From the IMG/VR virus record IMGVR_UViG_3300032315_001907, positions 1-38,173 of that record: a stretch of 38,173 nucleotides of DNA. One strand, 5' to 3'. Origin of the DNA: a virus. The notes beneath the pieces were generated by a model, which saw only the letters and a program-made list of their open reading frames with translations, did not search any database and was not told where the DNA came from. This document shows, in pieces, positions 9,339-17,116 of the stretch; the first letter of the stretch is position 1; the number at the start of each line of letters is the position of its first letter. Both the position numbers and the translations under genes were made by a program.

Positions 9339-9903
9339 ACTCTGCCTCTTGCGTTGCGTTAAGGTTGACCACGCCTTTGGTGAGCATGGCCTTGATCATC
9401 TCTTCCATGCCTTCCGGCAGCATCAGGATATTAAGGCTGGGCGCGAGCCGCTCAAAGTCGGGCAGATCAGGATCCAGGCGGTCAATACCCGTTGCCCGGA
9501 TAAAGTTTTCCAGGGCCTTGTTCATGCCTTTCACGTCTTGCCGGCGCTTAGCTGTAGCCCACAAGAATTTTGCCATTTCAATCGCCTGTATCCTGGCGAA
9601 TTCTTTATGCGTCTGCTGTATCTGCCCAAAGATGCGCTGGGCGTCGTTGATGATGTTGTAGGCTGTGCGCTGCGCCACGTTATGTTCCTTTATGAGAACT
9701 CCTACAACGTAGGAGGTTGAATGCGCTTCCATCATCATCCCATACGCCATACGTACGGCGAAAAGGTACTTGCGCTCATCCTCACTCAGATCGGACTCCT
9801 CGATCTCATTCCGAAACATGCGCTGTATGCGCTCGAAATAAGTCAGCTTTTTCGTGGTTACTTGTTCGACATTCTTTGGGCTATCGCCTGGAATTCTGCT
9901 CAT
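9301..9903 (-). CDS. terS: Terminase small subunit-like DNA-binding protein (200 aa)
   Basis: A central helix-turn-helix-like segment ('VGVLIKEHNVAQRTAYNIIN', about residues 67-86) is followed by helical sequence suited to oligomerisation. It lies immediately upstream of the large terminase and overlaps it by 38 nt, the usual place of the packaging-site recognition subunit. Sequence alone does not prove the assignment; the HTH and position are the evidence. It overlaps the preceding coiled-coil gene by ATGA. Confidence 0.75.
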   Translation of the reverse strand: MSRIPGDSPKNVEQVTTKKLTYFERIQRMFRNEIEESDLSEDERKYLFAVRMAYGMMMEAHSTSYVVGVLIKEHNVAQRTAYNIINDAQRIFGQIQQTHKEFARIQAIEMAKFLWATAKRRQDVKGMNKALENFIRATGIDRLDPDLPDFERLAPSLNILMLPEGMEEMIKAMLTKGVVNLNATQEAEYVELPATNSDQG

Positions 9904-10565
9904 ACATTTTCGATTAAAAGTTCTTGATCCAATTGTTGAAGCTGCGCCTCTTTTACCGCCAGTTGGCTGGCCAGTTGGTCCTGTTCCTCCTGGGTTAGCC
10001 CTTCCTGTTTGAGCTGTTTTCGCAAGCGGTACACCTGGCTGATGACGCTATCCCTTTTCTTGATCTTCTCGACCGTTTCGCGCACTACTTTTTCTTTTTC
10101 AGAAAAAGGCACTTTCCCGTTTTTGTCGTAATCCTTGATCGCTTCATAGATGATGTCGAGCTGAGGCTCGATGATCTCCATGAGCTCGTGTGCCAGGGCG
10201 TAGAGCTGTTCTCTCCTTTCGGGCGATAGACCCTGCTGGCTGAGTATTACCATTTGCGCGTGGAGGAAGGATTCCCGTTTTTTCAGTGCTTTCCCTTGCT
10301 CGCGCAGACTGGTGACACTTTCCGGCTCGGGCTCGTTGGATGCTGCTTGAAGGGGCAGTTGTTGGGCAGATACCGTAACGGCGGGAAAGAGTGCCCGTAG
10401 CTCTGCTTCCAACATTTGGCGTATGCCTGGCGGAAGATACGCCCTTTGCAGCGCTTCCACATACCGCTGCATGTTTGGGCTTCCACCTGATCGCCTGATC
10501 AGATCTACCCCAGCCGCAAATGACCCTGGCAAAGAAAGCCATGCTTCTATTTCACGTTCGACCAT
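9900..10565 (-). CDS. Coiled-coil protein of the packaging cluster, unknown (221 aa)
   Basis: This is a highly charged helical protein. Long heptad-like stretches cover about residues 90-220, for example 'REQLYALAHELMEIIEP' and 'SQLAVKEAQLQQLDQEL'. I chose ATG 10565 instead of the upstream TTG 10571 because translation from it follows directly after the hairpin at 10578-10599. It overlaps the small terminase by ATGA. It may be a packaging or scaffold accessory; no family is recognised. Confidence 0.72.
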   Translation of the reverse strand: MVEREIEAWLSLPGSFAAGVDLIRRSGGSPNMQRYVEALQRAYLPPGIRQMLEAELRALFPAVTVSAQQLPLQAASNEPEPESVTSLREQGKALKKRESFLHAQMVILSQQGLSPERREQLYALAHELMEIIEPQLDIIYEAIKDYDKNGKVPFSEKEKVVRETVEKIKKRDSVISQVYRLRKQLKQEGLTQEEQDQLASQLAVKEAQLQQLDQELLIENV

Positions 10566-10577
10566 ACACAAACAAAT

Positions 10578-10599
10578 AACCCCACCATTCGGCGGGGTT
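10578..10599 (-). terminator. Intrinsic terminator or attenuator inside the head operon
   Basis: The minus-strand RNA forms a 9-bp stem with a GAAT loop, followed by ATTTGTTTG. One pair is G-U in the minus RNA but A-C in the plus RNA, so the structure is selected on the minus strand. The weak U tract suggests partial termination between the 75-aa gene and the packaging genes. Confidence 0.6.
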
Positions 10600-10624
10600 A
10601 AGTGAAAAATCCAAGTCCTAAGGT

Positions 10625-10852
10625 TTACACGCTTTGATTCGTTTCGTCCATCACTTTGGCCTTGGGCTTTTTTCGAACCTGTAGTTTGGAAAAGCCTTTG
10701 GCGTGCAACTGCCTTGCCTGAGCAAGGGTAAGTGTGTTCAGATTCACAAGGCCAAACCGCCCAAAATTTTGAACGGCTCCCCCCGTCCAGTTGACCAGTT
10801 CGTATTCCTGGGCAACTTCATCAGGGAGCAGGTTAGGCGTTGGCCGTTTCAT
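10625..10852 (-). CDS. Small basic virion-module protein, unknown (75 aa)
   Basis: A short protein with 'LTLAQARQLHAKGFSKLQVR' in its second half, a helix plus strand pattern. It overlaps the end of the 190-aa gene by 20 nt, so it is co-translated. Small ORFs right after a tail-tube gene sometimes encode tail assembly factors, but the similarity is positional only. The mature C-terminus is basic (KKPKAK). Confidence 0.65.
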   Translation of the reverse strand: MKRPTPNLLPDEVAQEYELVNWTGGAVQNFGRFGLVNLNTLTLAQARQLHAKGFSKLQVRKKPKAKVMDETNQSV

Positions 10853-11405
10853 CTATCCCGTGTTCTGCGGCGTCGTAAATGGGGCAAGTATACCCCGTGT
10901 TGGCGTACAAGGTGTAGCTCGTGCCTACCCGGTCGCCATTCGTGGCACCAAGCGCCATTTCAGAAGCTTCCACGAAGCACGGGTTGTCTTTGTTGCCGAC
11001 CACTACGTGCTCGCCGGATTTGGTTTTCACCATGAAAATCAGACATCCGGCATTGGCGGCGACCAGGTCGGCGAATTCCCGTTGCGCGGCGCTGGCACCG
11101 AGTACGAAGAACTCGAGCCTATTCACAAAGCCCTGGCCACCGATTTCCCCCTCGAGTGTATCCCTGACGTTCCCCGTATCCGTGAGGATGTTGAGTTTGC
11201 GCCAGAAGCCTTTTCCTGTAGGGGCACCGGTGAAGTTGAAAGGTTCATCCAGAATTTTGGAATCTCCTTGTGCCGTGCCACCTCCTTGCTCTTTTGTTTC
11301 CGGCCAAGCTGCGAGCTCACCGGCAAGGGTAAACCATGCGGTAAGCTGTATGCCAGGAGGGATGTTTGACCCGCATTGCCGGATCAGCGATTGTATTACT
11401 GCCAT
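10833..11405 (-). CDS. Putative major tail (tube) or head-surface protein (190 aa)
   Basis: This is a compact beta-rich protein without a signal peptide. A conserved-looking core 'VVVGNKDNPCFVEASEM' and 'GTSYTLYANTGYTCPIYDA' near the C-terminus matches a pattern I recall from Bacteroidota prophage structural proteins. The size fits a tail-tube subunit and the gene lies shortly after the major capsid. No defined domain is named, so tail tube is a reasoned guess; decoration protein is the alternative. Confidence 0.62.
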   Translation of the reverse strand: MAVIQSLIRQCGSNIPPGIQLTAWFTLAGELAAWPETKEQGGGTAQGDSKILDEPFNFTGAPTGKGFWRKLNILTDTGNVRDTLEGEIGGQGFVNRLEFFVLGASAAQREFADLVAANAGCLIFMVKTKSGEHVVVGNKDNPCFVEASEMALGATNGDRVGTSYTLYANTGYTCPIYDAAEHGIDETANA

Positions 11406-11429
11406 GATTAGTGGGGATTTGAGCTGCTA

Positions 11430-11858
11430 TCAGAATTTTTTCCTTCGCACGCGCAACATGCCTTTCAGGCTTGCGCTCATTGTGCCACTACTGGTGCAGT
11501 ACAATCGCAACCTTACGCCGGTAAGATCTGCCGTGTCGAATACCGTAGAGCTCGCGTTGCCGAAGGTAATCGTATCGGTCGTGATCCAGTCGGTACCCGC
11601 GCTATACATCGTTTCCTGCACCAGGCAGGTAGCGCTGGTAGTGCCGCTGATCTTCGTGAACGCGAGCTGGAAAGTACGATCGTACTTGTCCAGGTCCCAC
11701 ACGTTTTTGTCGAAGTTGAGCGCAATGGTATCGGCGTTGGTGAAAGTGTCCAGGCTAAACGCCACGAACCTCCCATCGTTTACCTGCGCGCTAGCTTGTG
11801 GCGAGAAAGCGGCACACAGTATGGCGGAAAGAAGTAGGAAGATAATCTTTGATTTCAT
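11430..11858 (-). CDS. Exported beta-rich protein in the head module (142 aa)
   Basis: The N-terminus is a textbook signal peptide: MKSK, a hydrophobic core over residues 5-18, cleavage at A24|Q25. The mature 118 residues are beta-prone with alternating hydrophobic/polar residues, and end 'SASLKGMLRVRRKKF'. It lies between the 100-aa gene and the putative tail-tube gene, in the same direction and close spacing. An export signal in the middle of a capsid operon is unexpected; it is one of four such proteins in this genome. Two cysteines in the mature part could form a disulfide after export. Function unknown. Confidence 0.72.
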   Translation of the reverse strand: MKSKIIFLLLSAILCAAFSPQASAQVNDGRFVAFSLDTFTNADTIALNFDKNVWDLDKYDRTFQLAFTKISGTTSATCLVQETMYSAGTDWITTDTITFGNASSTVFDTADLTGVRLRLYCTSSGTMSASLKGMLRVRRKKF

Positions 11859-11888
11859 CTTTTGATTAATGTGGGGTGAAAGCCCCGG

Positions 11889-12191
11889 TTAGTAAAAGAG
11901 CAGCCAACCAGCTTTTACACTGGCTGCTTCCCCTATCATGGCCAAGGCGTCTTCTTTGCCCATGTTGGCCATTAGCGGGCATCGCGCAGCTTCTTCCTCA
12001 GTCAAGACTTTTTCCATGGCGATTCGGAACAACAACTTGGGCTCCAGCACACCCTGCTTGATCCTGATTTTTGGAATCGTTGGATCATAGCCTACCTGTA
12101 CTTTTACAGGGGTGGGATCATCCGGTTTTTCCAGAATCAATTCCAGTACTTCCGGGGTCTTGCTACTTTGAGCCGTGCGTTCTTTTGACAT
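11889..12191 (-). CDS. Small protein after the major capsid gene, unknown (100 aa)
   Basis: A soluble, acidic-to-neutral protein. A disordered N-terminus ('SKERTAQSSKTPEVLEL') is followed by strand-rich sequence and a C-terminal helix ('LTEEEAARCPLMANMGKEDA'). It starts 31 nt after the capsid stop and is read with it. Position suggests a head accessory, but no family is recognised. Confidence 0.68.
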   Translation of the reverse strand: MSKERTAQSSKTPEVLELILEKPDDPTPVKVQVGYDPTIPKIRIKQGVLEPKLLFRIAMEKVLTEEEAARCPLMANMGKEDALAMIGEAASVKAGWLLFY

Positions 12192-12221
12192 GTTTTGAGT
12201 TTGAAAGGGTGGAGAAACTGG

Positions 12222-13187
12222 TTACACCTGGTCCGACACATACAGGTGCTGGCAGGTTTCAAAACCGTAGAAACGGTAGATTTCGGCCATGCACTTGAGT
12301 ACGCGGTCAAACGGCTGAAAGCGGAACTGAAAGTACTGCGGATATCCCGTTCGGGTCCCGTAGATCATGCTCGGCGCATTGTCGAACACACAAACAATCC
12401 GATTAGAGCCTTCCATCGCGGTCACCCCTACAATCGTTTTGTTGAAGTGGTCCACCCGTAGGTAGAGCTGATCAGGGCTGGCCTCCGTGACGATTCTCGT
12501 GGGATACTTGACCTGGTACTTGTCCGCATACGCCTGGGCATTGGTCTTAGACATGAAGATTTTGCCCTGCTTGTAGCGGTATGGCTCCGGAATGAGGCCG
12601 CAAAACTCGCGTACATACTCCACCATATCGCTGCCGAAAACCGACCCGACCGTGATCGGTTCGATCCTTCCCGCAGTGATTTGCGTGGCGATTCCTTTTT
12701 TGAAGCCATCCACGGAGGCCAAGTAATTGCCAGCAGTGCCCGGCGTTGGAGCAGCATACTCACCGGCCCAAGATGCGCGGTTGAGGTCTTCCAATGCCTG
12801 GGGAATGATGAAGTTGTTGATGATGAAAGCGGCATACAGCGGTCGCGTCTGCTCTGGATCAGGCGTGAACCATCCGGCCTGCCAGCGGGAAAAGAACTTC
12901 TCGAGCTGTTCGGCGGTAAAGCTCAGATCCACTTTCAGAGGGCGGAGTCTGTTGTCGATTCCGTCGTACACTTCCGTATTGTTTGGCGTGAACGCGGACT
13001 GATACGGCTGCACAACGTTGCTGGTCACGATGTCTTGCCCCGTGTAGGCATAGTCAGCATTGACCACCGGAATCAAGGTTTCGAATTCCAACCCTTGTTT
13101 CATCTTCTGGTGGACTTGCGGAGAGTAGCGGGTCATGAATTGGTTCAGCCCGGCTGCGGTTTCTTCGATTGATATGCTGTGCGGCAT
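12222..13187 (-). CDS. Major capsid protein (321 aa)
   Basis: The size, its place directly after a protease-scaffold gene, and sequence typical of Bacteroidota phage major capsids support this call. Supporting stretches are 'VHQKMKQGLEFETLIPVVNA' near the N-terminus, a central 'KKGIATQITAGRIEPI' and the C-terminal 'FRFQPFDRVLKCMAEIYRFY'. I took ATG 13187, because the codon at 13193 is TTG. The HK97 fold is expected but cannot be proven from sequence alone. No long N-terminal delta domain is visible; the scaffold function is probably supplied by the C-terminus of the upstream protease. Confidence 0.82.
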   Translation of the reverse strand: MPHSISIEETAAGLNQFMTRYSPQVHQKMKQGLEFETLIPVVNADYAYTGQDIVTSNVVQPYQSAFTPNNTEVYDGIDNRLRPLKVDLSFTAEQLEKFFSRWQAGWFTPDPEQTRPLYAAFIINNFIIPQALEDLNRASWAGEYAAPTPGTAGNYLASVDGFKKGIATQITAGRIEPITVGSVFGSDMVEYVREFCGLIPEPYRYKQGKIFMSKTNAQAYADKYQVKYPTRIVTEASPDQLYLRVDHFNKTIVGVTAMEGSNRIVCVFDNAPSMIYGTRTGYPQYFQFRFQPFDRVLKCMAEIYRFYGFETCQHLYVSDQV

Positions 13188-13220
13188 AGCCAATTGGTTG
13201 AAAAGGTTAAAAAAATGGGG

Positions 13221-14486
13221 TTACATGGCTGCCGCCAAGGCTGCTTTTTTCTCGAAGGCATCCAGGGCGTCGGCCATTTGGACAGACGCCGGGTCGGAAG
13301 CCATAAACGCAGCCGTGGGAGGCTCGGCAGGTTGCTTCTTCCAGGCATCGAACTGCGTTTGCAGGTTGCTCAGATTGCCTTGGATTTTGCCCTGTTCCGT
13401 TTCCACGACCTGGAGTTGTTTTTCAATGGCCCCGAGCTTTTCGGAAACCATTTGGAGCCGGTCGTTCAGGTTGTCCAGCGATTGTACCTGATGCGTGAAG
13501 TCTTCCGGTTGGGCAATAGCACCTTCCAGCGCAGCAAGTTGCTGGGCATTCAGATATATGCCGCCATCAGCACTTTCCAGATCGTGCCCTAATACTGCGC
13601 TTAGGGCCGCGATAGTTTTTGCGCTCATTTGATTGGTTTGCATGGTGAATAAATTTCCGATCACCTGCCGTTCGGTAGCAAATCCATCAATCATGTTGAT
13701 GGTGAGCGCTTCTTGCGCATTGTATATTTGGCCTCGGTAGGCTTCTGCTAATACCAGGCTGGGTCGGAATTCTTTGACGGTAGTGATGAACTGCTGCGCG
13801 ACGGGGTTAAGGAGCTTGGCTTTGAGCGCTTCGTAATCTCCTTTGTCCGCATCCGTCCATATCTTATTTTTCAGGTCGCTTTGATCGGCTACCACCATGT
13901 GATAGACTGCGCCTTCTTTCTCCAACATCGGTTTGTAGTCCCACCAAGAGCTCATCGCGCCGATGGATCCGACAATGTCGTTGCCTTCGTTCGCGTAAAT
14001 CTTGTCACATGCACTGGCAATGTAGTAGGCGGCACTACCGCACATCCCGCATACATGGGCATGAATGGGTTTTTTGACCTCGTTGCGGATGAAACGCGAG
14101 AACGTTTCTACATACGTCGCCTCCCCTCCAGGGCTGTCAATGCGAAGCACATGCCCTATCACGTTCTCTTTCGCATCATTCTTGCGCATGTCTTCCATGA
14201 TTGACATGATACCTACGGAACACCAGCCATCCTCTTTTAGAATCACGCCTTGCAATGGGTACACGGCTACCTTCATTTCATTGCTATCGGCATCAGATAC
14301 GTGTAGCTCGTGTTCATAATCATCGTCTTCCCAGCCGAGCGATACCAAGTATGGCTTACTGCCGCCCTCCGTCGGGAAGGTGACATCTTCGCCCTGGGCA
14401 AGGCGGGCCACAAAAGGCAAGTACGCGCTCGCAGCAGTAGGGTTGATTGCCCAGGCGGATGTAATGATCTTTCGAAGTAGGTTCAT
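13221..14486 (-). CDS. Prohead protease, S49/ClpP-like, with scaffold-like C-terminus (421 aa)
   Basis: Residues about 70-270 form an S49-type serine protease. They include 'VLRIDSPGGEA' (113-123), the nucleophile region 'CGSAAYYIASACDKIYA' with Ser151, 'GSIGAM' (173-178), and lysines near 206-208 in the area of the SppA general base. Residues about 290-400 are helical coiled coil ending in an Ala-rich tail ('FEKKAALAAAM'). This matches protease-scaffold fusions like lambda gpC/Nu3, which mature the capsid. It lies directly upstream of the major capsid. A TGTCCTTT promoter-like element ends 33 nt before the ATG. Confidence 0.88.
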   Translation of the reverse strand: MNLLRKIITSAWAINPTAASAYLPFVARLAQGEDVTFPTEGGSKPYLVSLGWEDDDYEHELHVSDADSNEMKVAVYPLQGVILKEDGWCSVGIMSIMEDMRKNDAKENVIGHVLRIDSPGGEATYVETFSRFIRNEVKKPIHAHVCGMCGSAAYYIASACDKIYANEGNDIVGSIGAMSSWWDYKPMLEKEGAVYHMVVADQSDLKNKIWTDADKGDYEALKAKLLNPVAQQFITTVKEFRPSLVLAEAYRGQIYNAQEALTINMIDGFATERQVIGNLFTMQTNQMSAKTIAALSAVLGHDLESADGGIYLNAQQLAALEGAIAQPEDFTHQVQSLDNLNDRLQMVSEKLGAIEKQLQVVETEQGKIQGNLSNLQTQFDAWKKQPAEPPTAAFMASDPASVQMADALDAFEKKAALAAAM

Positions 14487-14490
14487 AGCT

Positions 14491-14526
14491 CAAAAATCTA
14501 TGCTATTTCTTTGGCTTAAAAGGACT
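14491..14526 (-). promoter_or_regulatory. TGTCCTTT-type promoter-like element upstream of protease/capsid genes
   Basis: On the minus strand AGTCCTTT (14519-14526, one mismatch) is followed by 20 nt and then GATTTTTG (14491-14498). Four nt later comes the protease ATG at 14486. Spacing to the start codon is identical to that at 17018, 15018 and 35444. Confidence 0.55.
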
Positions 14527-15018
14527 TTAGAGGATAGGGGCATAGCCGTATGCCCTCCTGACCGTGTTGCCGCTCCATGAAATGGAATAGGCGTTCAGCC
14601 CATTGGCCTCAGAGGTGCTGCCATCGGCAGAAAATTCCAGCCCTTCATCCGGTGAGCCGATCAGCCAGGTGTTTTGGTTCCGGGCGTTGAGCTTGAGGAT
14701 GTAGCGATACCCGGTCATTTCCTCCAAAATTCCGGCTACCTCCGGGCGCATCCCCGGCAGTATGCCAGTAATTTGTTGGCTGAAGTAGTTCCCAAATTCG
14801 GTTTGTTGCTGCTTTTCATCCCATATTTTCCGGTTGCTTAGGGAAAAGGCTTCCATCCACTGCCCTTCCGACAGGGGAATTTCTTCCTGCCAGTTCCAGG
14901 CTCCGGAAATAATCCGGCGAAATGCCGGCTTGTCCACCCACGTGATCGGTACGTACTGGATTTTTTGAAGGCCACCCAGATTGATGGCGCAAAAAGTGGA
15001 AAGCGATGTCAGTGCCAT
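14527..15018 (-). CDS. Virion-module protein, unknown (163 aa)
   Basis: I start this at ATG 15018 ('MALTSLSTF'). An upstream GTG at 15045 would lengthen it by nine residues but would cross the promoter-like -7 box. The protein is mixed alpha/beta, with 'QYVPITWVDKPAFRRIISG' early and 'WLIGSPDEGLEFSADGSTSE' late, followed by an aromatic strand. It precedes the protease gene by 40 nt. The late part resembles strand patterns of Bacteroidota phage structural proteins, but no named family is recognised. Confidence 0.68.
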   Translation of the reverse strand: MALTSLSTFCAINLGGLQKIQYVPITWVDKPAFRRIISGAWNWQEEIPLSEGQWMEAFSLSNRKIWDEKQQQTEFGNYFSQQITGILPGMRPEVAGILEEMTGYRYILKLNARNQNTWLIGSPDEGLEFSADGSTSEANGLNAYSISWSGNTVRRAYGYAPIL

Positions 15019-15022
15019 AGGG

Positions 15023-15058
15023 CAAAAATGGCCCGGCACGGCCACAACCCAAAGGACA
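15023..15058 (-). promoter_or_regulatory. TGTCCTTT-type promoter-like element upstream of the 163-aa gene
   Basis: Minus-strand TGTCCTTT (15051-15058), a 20-nt spacer, CATTTTTG (15023-15030), then 4 nt to ATG 15018. A second GGACA (15069-15073) lies just upstream. The short gap 15059-15115 has no other visible feature. Confidence 0.55.
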
Positions 15059-15115
15059 GCGGTTTAGAGGACACTGCCAGTCGCTGTCTTGTAGCCAACC
15101 CCCCTGTTAATCCTG

Positions 15116-15622
15116 CTATTTCGGGGCAGGACTGGGCGCTAAACGGAAGATGGGAAGATTTTTTTCACTGCGGAGGCGGTATGAGCCTTTTTTCAGTGCG
15201 TCAAAACTGATATCGTCGAGCAAATCTAAGTCGGCCATAAACTGGTGGATCACATCCGCTTCGCTCACGCCGTAGTTGCGCACCGCTAATATGCGCTGCA
15301 CCAACATCTCGTGGAGGTTGCGCTGAAGATAGGTATTGAAGAAGCGGATCGCCTGGGCGGATACAAAAATCTTGTTGTGCTTGAACTGCGTAATCGTGAA
15401 TGAAATCGGTACGTGGTCATTGTACTGTTCAGAAGCATCTGAGTTGGTGGCACCACTGCCGTTGAAGGTCATCTTCCCCTCCATCAGCTTGCTCATCACC
15501 ATGCACACTTCCCTATTTTCGTAGACCGTGAAATCAATGATGGTATTGTAGGGGATGTTTTCGCGCCAGTAGAAATACTTTTTGAGGTAGCGCTTCATCG
15601 GAAAGGCCATCTGCATATTCAT
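15116..15622 (-). CDS. Unknown protein between lysis and head modules (168 aa)
   Basis: A charged, mainly helical protein. The first part is basic ('MKRYLKKYFYWREN') and a helical C-terminal half contains 'NYGVSEADVIHQFMADLDL', which could be a small helix-turn-helix or helical bundle. It follows the lysis terminator and precedes the 163-aa gene. A regulatory role at this module border is possible but unsupported. The first ATG (15622) is used; ATG at 15616 or 15598 is also possible. Confidence 0.65.
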   Translation of the reverse strand: MNMQMAFPMKRYLKKYFYWRENIPYNTIIDFTVYENREVCMVMSKLMEGKMTFNGSGATNSDASEQYNDHVPISFTITQFKHNKIFVSAQAIRFFNTYLQRNLHEMLVQRILAVRNYGVSEADVIHQFMADLDLLDDISFDALKKGSYRLRSEKNLPIFRLAPSPAPK

Positions 15623-15649
15623 AGCGTATCGGTTTTATGCGCCGAAGAT

Positions 15650-15677
15650 AAAAAGAAATGGGCGCTGACACGCCCAT
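15650..15677 (-). terminator. Terminator after the lysis cassette
   Basis: The minus-strand RNA forms a 7-bp stem ATGGGCG/CGCCCAT with a 6-nt loop (15658-15677), followed by TTCTTTTT. It lies 36 nt after the holin stop and fits the end of the lysis transcript. Confidence 0.7.
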
Positions 15678-15712
15678 CTCACTCAAATTCAGTATGAAAA
15701 ATGCTCAAAAAT

Positions 15713-16153
15713 CTACGCGCTTTCTGGAAGCTTTTTCTTAACGAAGAAATGATAAAGAGGATTGACGACGTTGAGGACGATTGCAATCGCGACCACGGAG
15801 AACTCCTTCGTCGCCCAGGCGGCGATCAGATCGGCAGAGGCATTCTCGGGAAATGGGATACCAAAGCCTGCAATCAGTACCAAGATAACGGTGAGCACTT
15901 GGGTCCAGAAATTGGCGCTTCGGGTGAAGCCCCAGTCCCAGGTAGTGCTTTTACTGGCCAGCTTCATGATAGGGTTGATCAGGTTTACCACGGCCAGCGA
16001 TAGGATCGCGCCCAGGTCTTTGCTCATGATCACATCCACGATTTCGCCGGCCCCTATGTCGAAGTTGATCTTGTTGGCCTGGAATGCCAACAGGATAAGG
16101 CTGACAATGCTCACGAAAAAATTCCTGCTTTGCAGGGGAGATTTGGTTTTCAT
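15713..16153 (-). CDS. Putative holin, multi-spanning membrane protein (146 aa)
   Basis: Hydrophobic segments lie at about residues 10-25 ('FFVSIVSLILLAFQA'), 48-66 ('AILSLAVVNLINPIMKL'), 84-100 ('FWTQVLTVILVLIAGFG') and 117-134 ('FSVVAIAIVLNVVNPLYHFF'). A basic tail follows. It is the last gene of the lysis cassette, overlaps the TM/coiled-coil gene by ATGA and is followed by a terminator. Size and position fit a holin, which forms the inner-membrane hole that releases or activates the endolysin. The holin class cannot be fixed. Confidence 0.75.
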   Translation of the reverse strand: MKTKSPLQSRNFFVSIVSLILLAFQANKINFDIGAGEIVDVIMSKDLGAILSLAVVNLINPIMKLASKSTTWDWGFTRSANFWTQVLTVILVLIAGFGIPFPENASADLIAAWATKEFSVVAIAIVLNVVNPLYHFFVKKKLPESA

Positions 16154-16431
16154 CTGTTCAATTTTAGTTTTTCGAGCTCTTGTACGCGCTTATCCAGCTC
16201 GTCGAGCCATTGGTTAAGTTCTTTTTGTTCCTGCTCAATGTAAGTGTTCTTGGTCTGGAGCTCGCTTTGGCCAAGCGCCAGCTCCGTCACCTTCTCTTTG
16301 ATGAATGCCACATCGTTGCGTATATCCTGGGCAAGGAAGGAAAGTACCCCTACCAGGAGGCTCAGTAGCCCCGGCAATATCCACTTGGAAACACTGGCCT
16401 GGATGTCTTTTGGCGGCAACGGAGGCGTCAT
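16150..16431 (-). CDS. Lysis-cassette membrane protein with coiled coil (93 aa)
   Basis: One TM segment ('WILPGLLSLLVGVLSFLA', residues 17-34) is followed by a long charged coiled coil (about residues 40-90, 'IEQEQKELNQWLDELDKRV'). It sits between endolysin candidate and holin with ATGA overlaps on both sides. The plan (N-terminal TM plus coiled coil) fits an inner-membrane spanin (Rz-like) or an XhlA-like accessory holin. I see no embedded outer-membrane spanin gene, so the choice is open. Confidence 0.72.
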   Translation of the reverse strand: MTPPLPPKDIQASVSKWILPGLLSLLVGVLSFLAQDIRNDVAFIKEKVTELALGQSELQTKNTYIEQEQKELNQWLDELDKRVQELEKLKLNR

Positions 16432-17018
16432 GTGAAATCGCTTTTTTCAAACAGAGTATAAGTGAAGGAGGTAGATTCTCTTTTGATCGCAGCATCCACA
16501 ATAAGCATGAACAAGTTGAAGTCTGCTTCCCGCTGGAACACTTGGCAGCCGGCACTATATCTATCCACCGATTCGGTGAGCGTACCTGCTTTGTGGATGT
16601 TGATGCCAAACATACCTTCCTGTATGGTGGCCGGGTCAAGATCGTACTGCGTGTCGCGGTTCGCATCGCGGAACACTCGCACCGGCTTGAGTCGTTGGCA
16701 CAATGCCTCATACTTTCCCGCGTGCAAGTCTTTTTTGTAGGCATCCACGTATTGCCCAGGTACCAATATGGCAGTGCCCTTGGGATTGACCGGGCCCCGG
16801 AGCATGGAAAGGCCGGGCATGGTAGTGCCCGGCCACTGCCTTAAAACCCATTCACTGCTCGAATTGCGAAAACACACACACAAGAAGTCACTGAACTTGT
16901 TTGCAGGGCCGTAGTTGCGCACCCCGAAAATGTTCAGCCGGTAGGGGCTACCATCATCCAAAAAGGTATAGCCCTTTTGGGCATATACCGTCCGTACCGC
17001 TTCTGCTATCACGTTCAT
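16428..17018 (-). CDS. Putative endolysin with SAGCQVF motif (196 aa)
   Basis: This is the first gene of the lysis cassette. It carries 'LNIFGVRNYG' (residues 28-37), 'NPKGTAILVPGQYVDAY' (78-94), 'FGINIHKAG' (137-145) and 'SAGCQVF' (154-160). The His...Ser-x-Gly-Cys arrangement resembles L,D-transpeptidase/carboxypeptidase catalytic sites (YkuD-like HxxxxxxxxSxGC), so Cys157 with His142 may act on the peptidoglycan peptide. That link is inference from motif and position; I do not recall a characterised phage member. It has no signal peptide, so it needs the holin. It starts exactly 33 nt after a TGTCCTTT element and follows a strong terminator. Confidence 0.7.
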   Translation of the reverse strand: MNVIAEAVRTVYAQKGYTFLDDGSPYRLNIFGVRNYGPANKFSDFLCVCFRNSSSEWVLRQWPGTTMPGLSMLRGPVNPKGTAILVPGQYVDAYKKDLHAGKYEALCQRLKPVRVFRDANRDTQYDLDPATIQEGMFGINIHKAGTLTESVDRYSAGCQVFQREADFNLFMLIVDAAIKRESTSFTYTLFEKSDFT

Positions 17019-17022
17019 GTCC

Positions 17023-17058
17023 CAAATTTAGCCGCTCCAAAGGCTGTACAAAAGGACA
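17023..17058 (-). promoter_or_regulatory. Promoter of the lysis/late operon (TGTCCTTT class, best -7 match)
   Basis: Minus-strand TGTCCTTT (17051-17058), a 20-nt spacer, TAAATTTG (17023-17030, perfect TAnnTTTG), then 4 nt to ATG 17018. If initiation is about 5 nt after the -7 box, the mRNA starts at or next to the ATG (leaderless). It lies directly after the early terminator, as a late promoter should. Confidence 0.7.
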
Positions 17059-17086
17059 AAAAAAGCCGGCCACAAACGTGGCCGGC
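17058..17086 (-). terminator. Strong intrinsic terminator at the end of the early operon
   Basis: In minus RNA a perfect 9-bp stem GCCGGCCAC/GTGGCCGGC (17065-17086) with a 4-nt loop is followed by seven T (17058-17064). It lies 30 nt after the stop of the 87-aa gene at 17117 and separates early from lysis transcription. Confidence 0.9.
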
Positions 17087-17116
17087 CTCATCACAATCCA
17101 TAATGCCCGTAATATA

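Noticed and set aside
14488-15715. 13-nt sequence TAGATTTTTGAGC shared at 14488-14500 and 15703-15715
   Set aside because: The first copy is part of a promoter-like element, but the second covers the holin stop and has no TGTCCTTT box at the right distance; probably chance.
16811-16834. 9-bp GC hairpin inside the endolysin gene
   Set aside because: Inside coding sequence with no T run on either side; explained by Gly/Pro codons.
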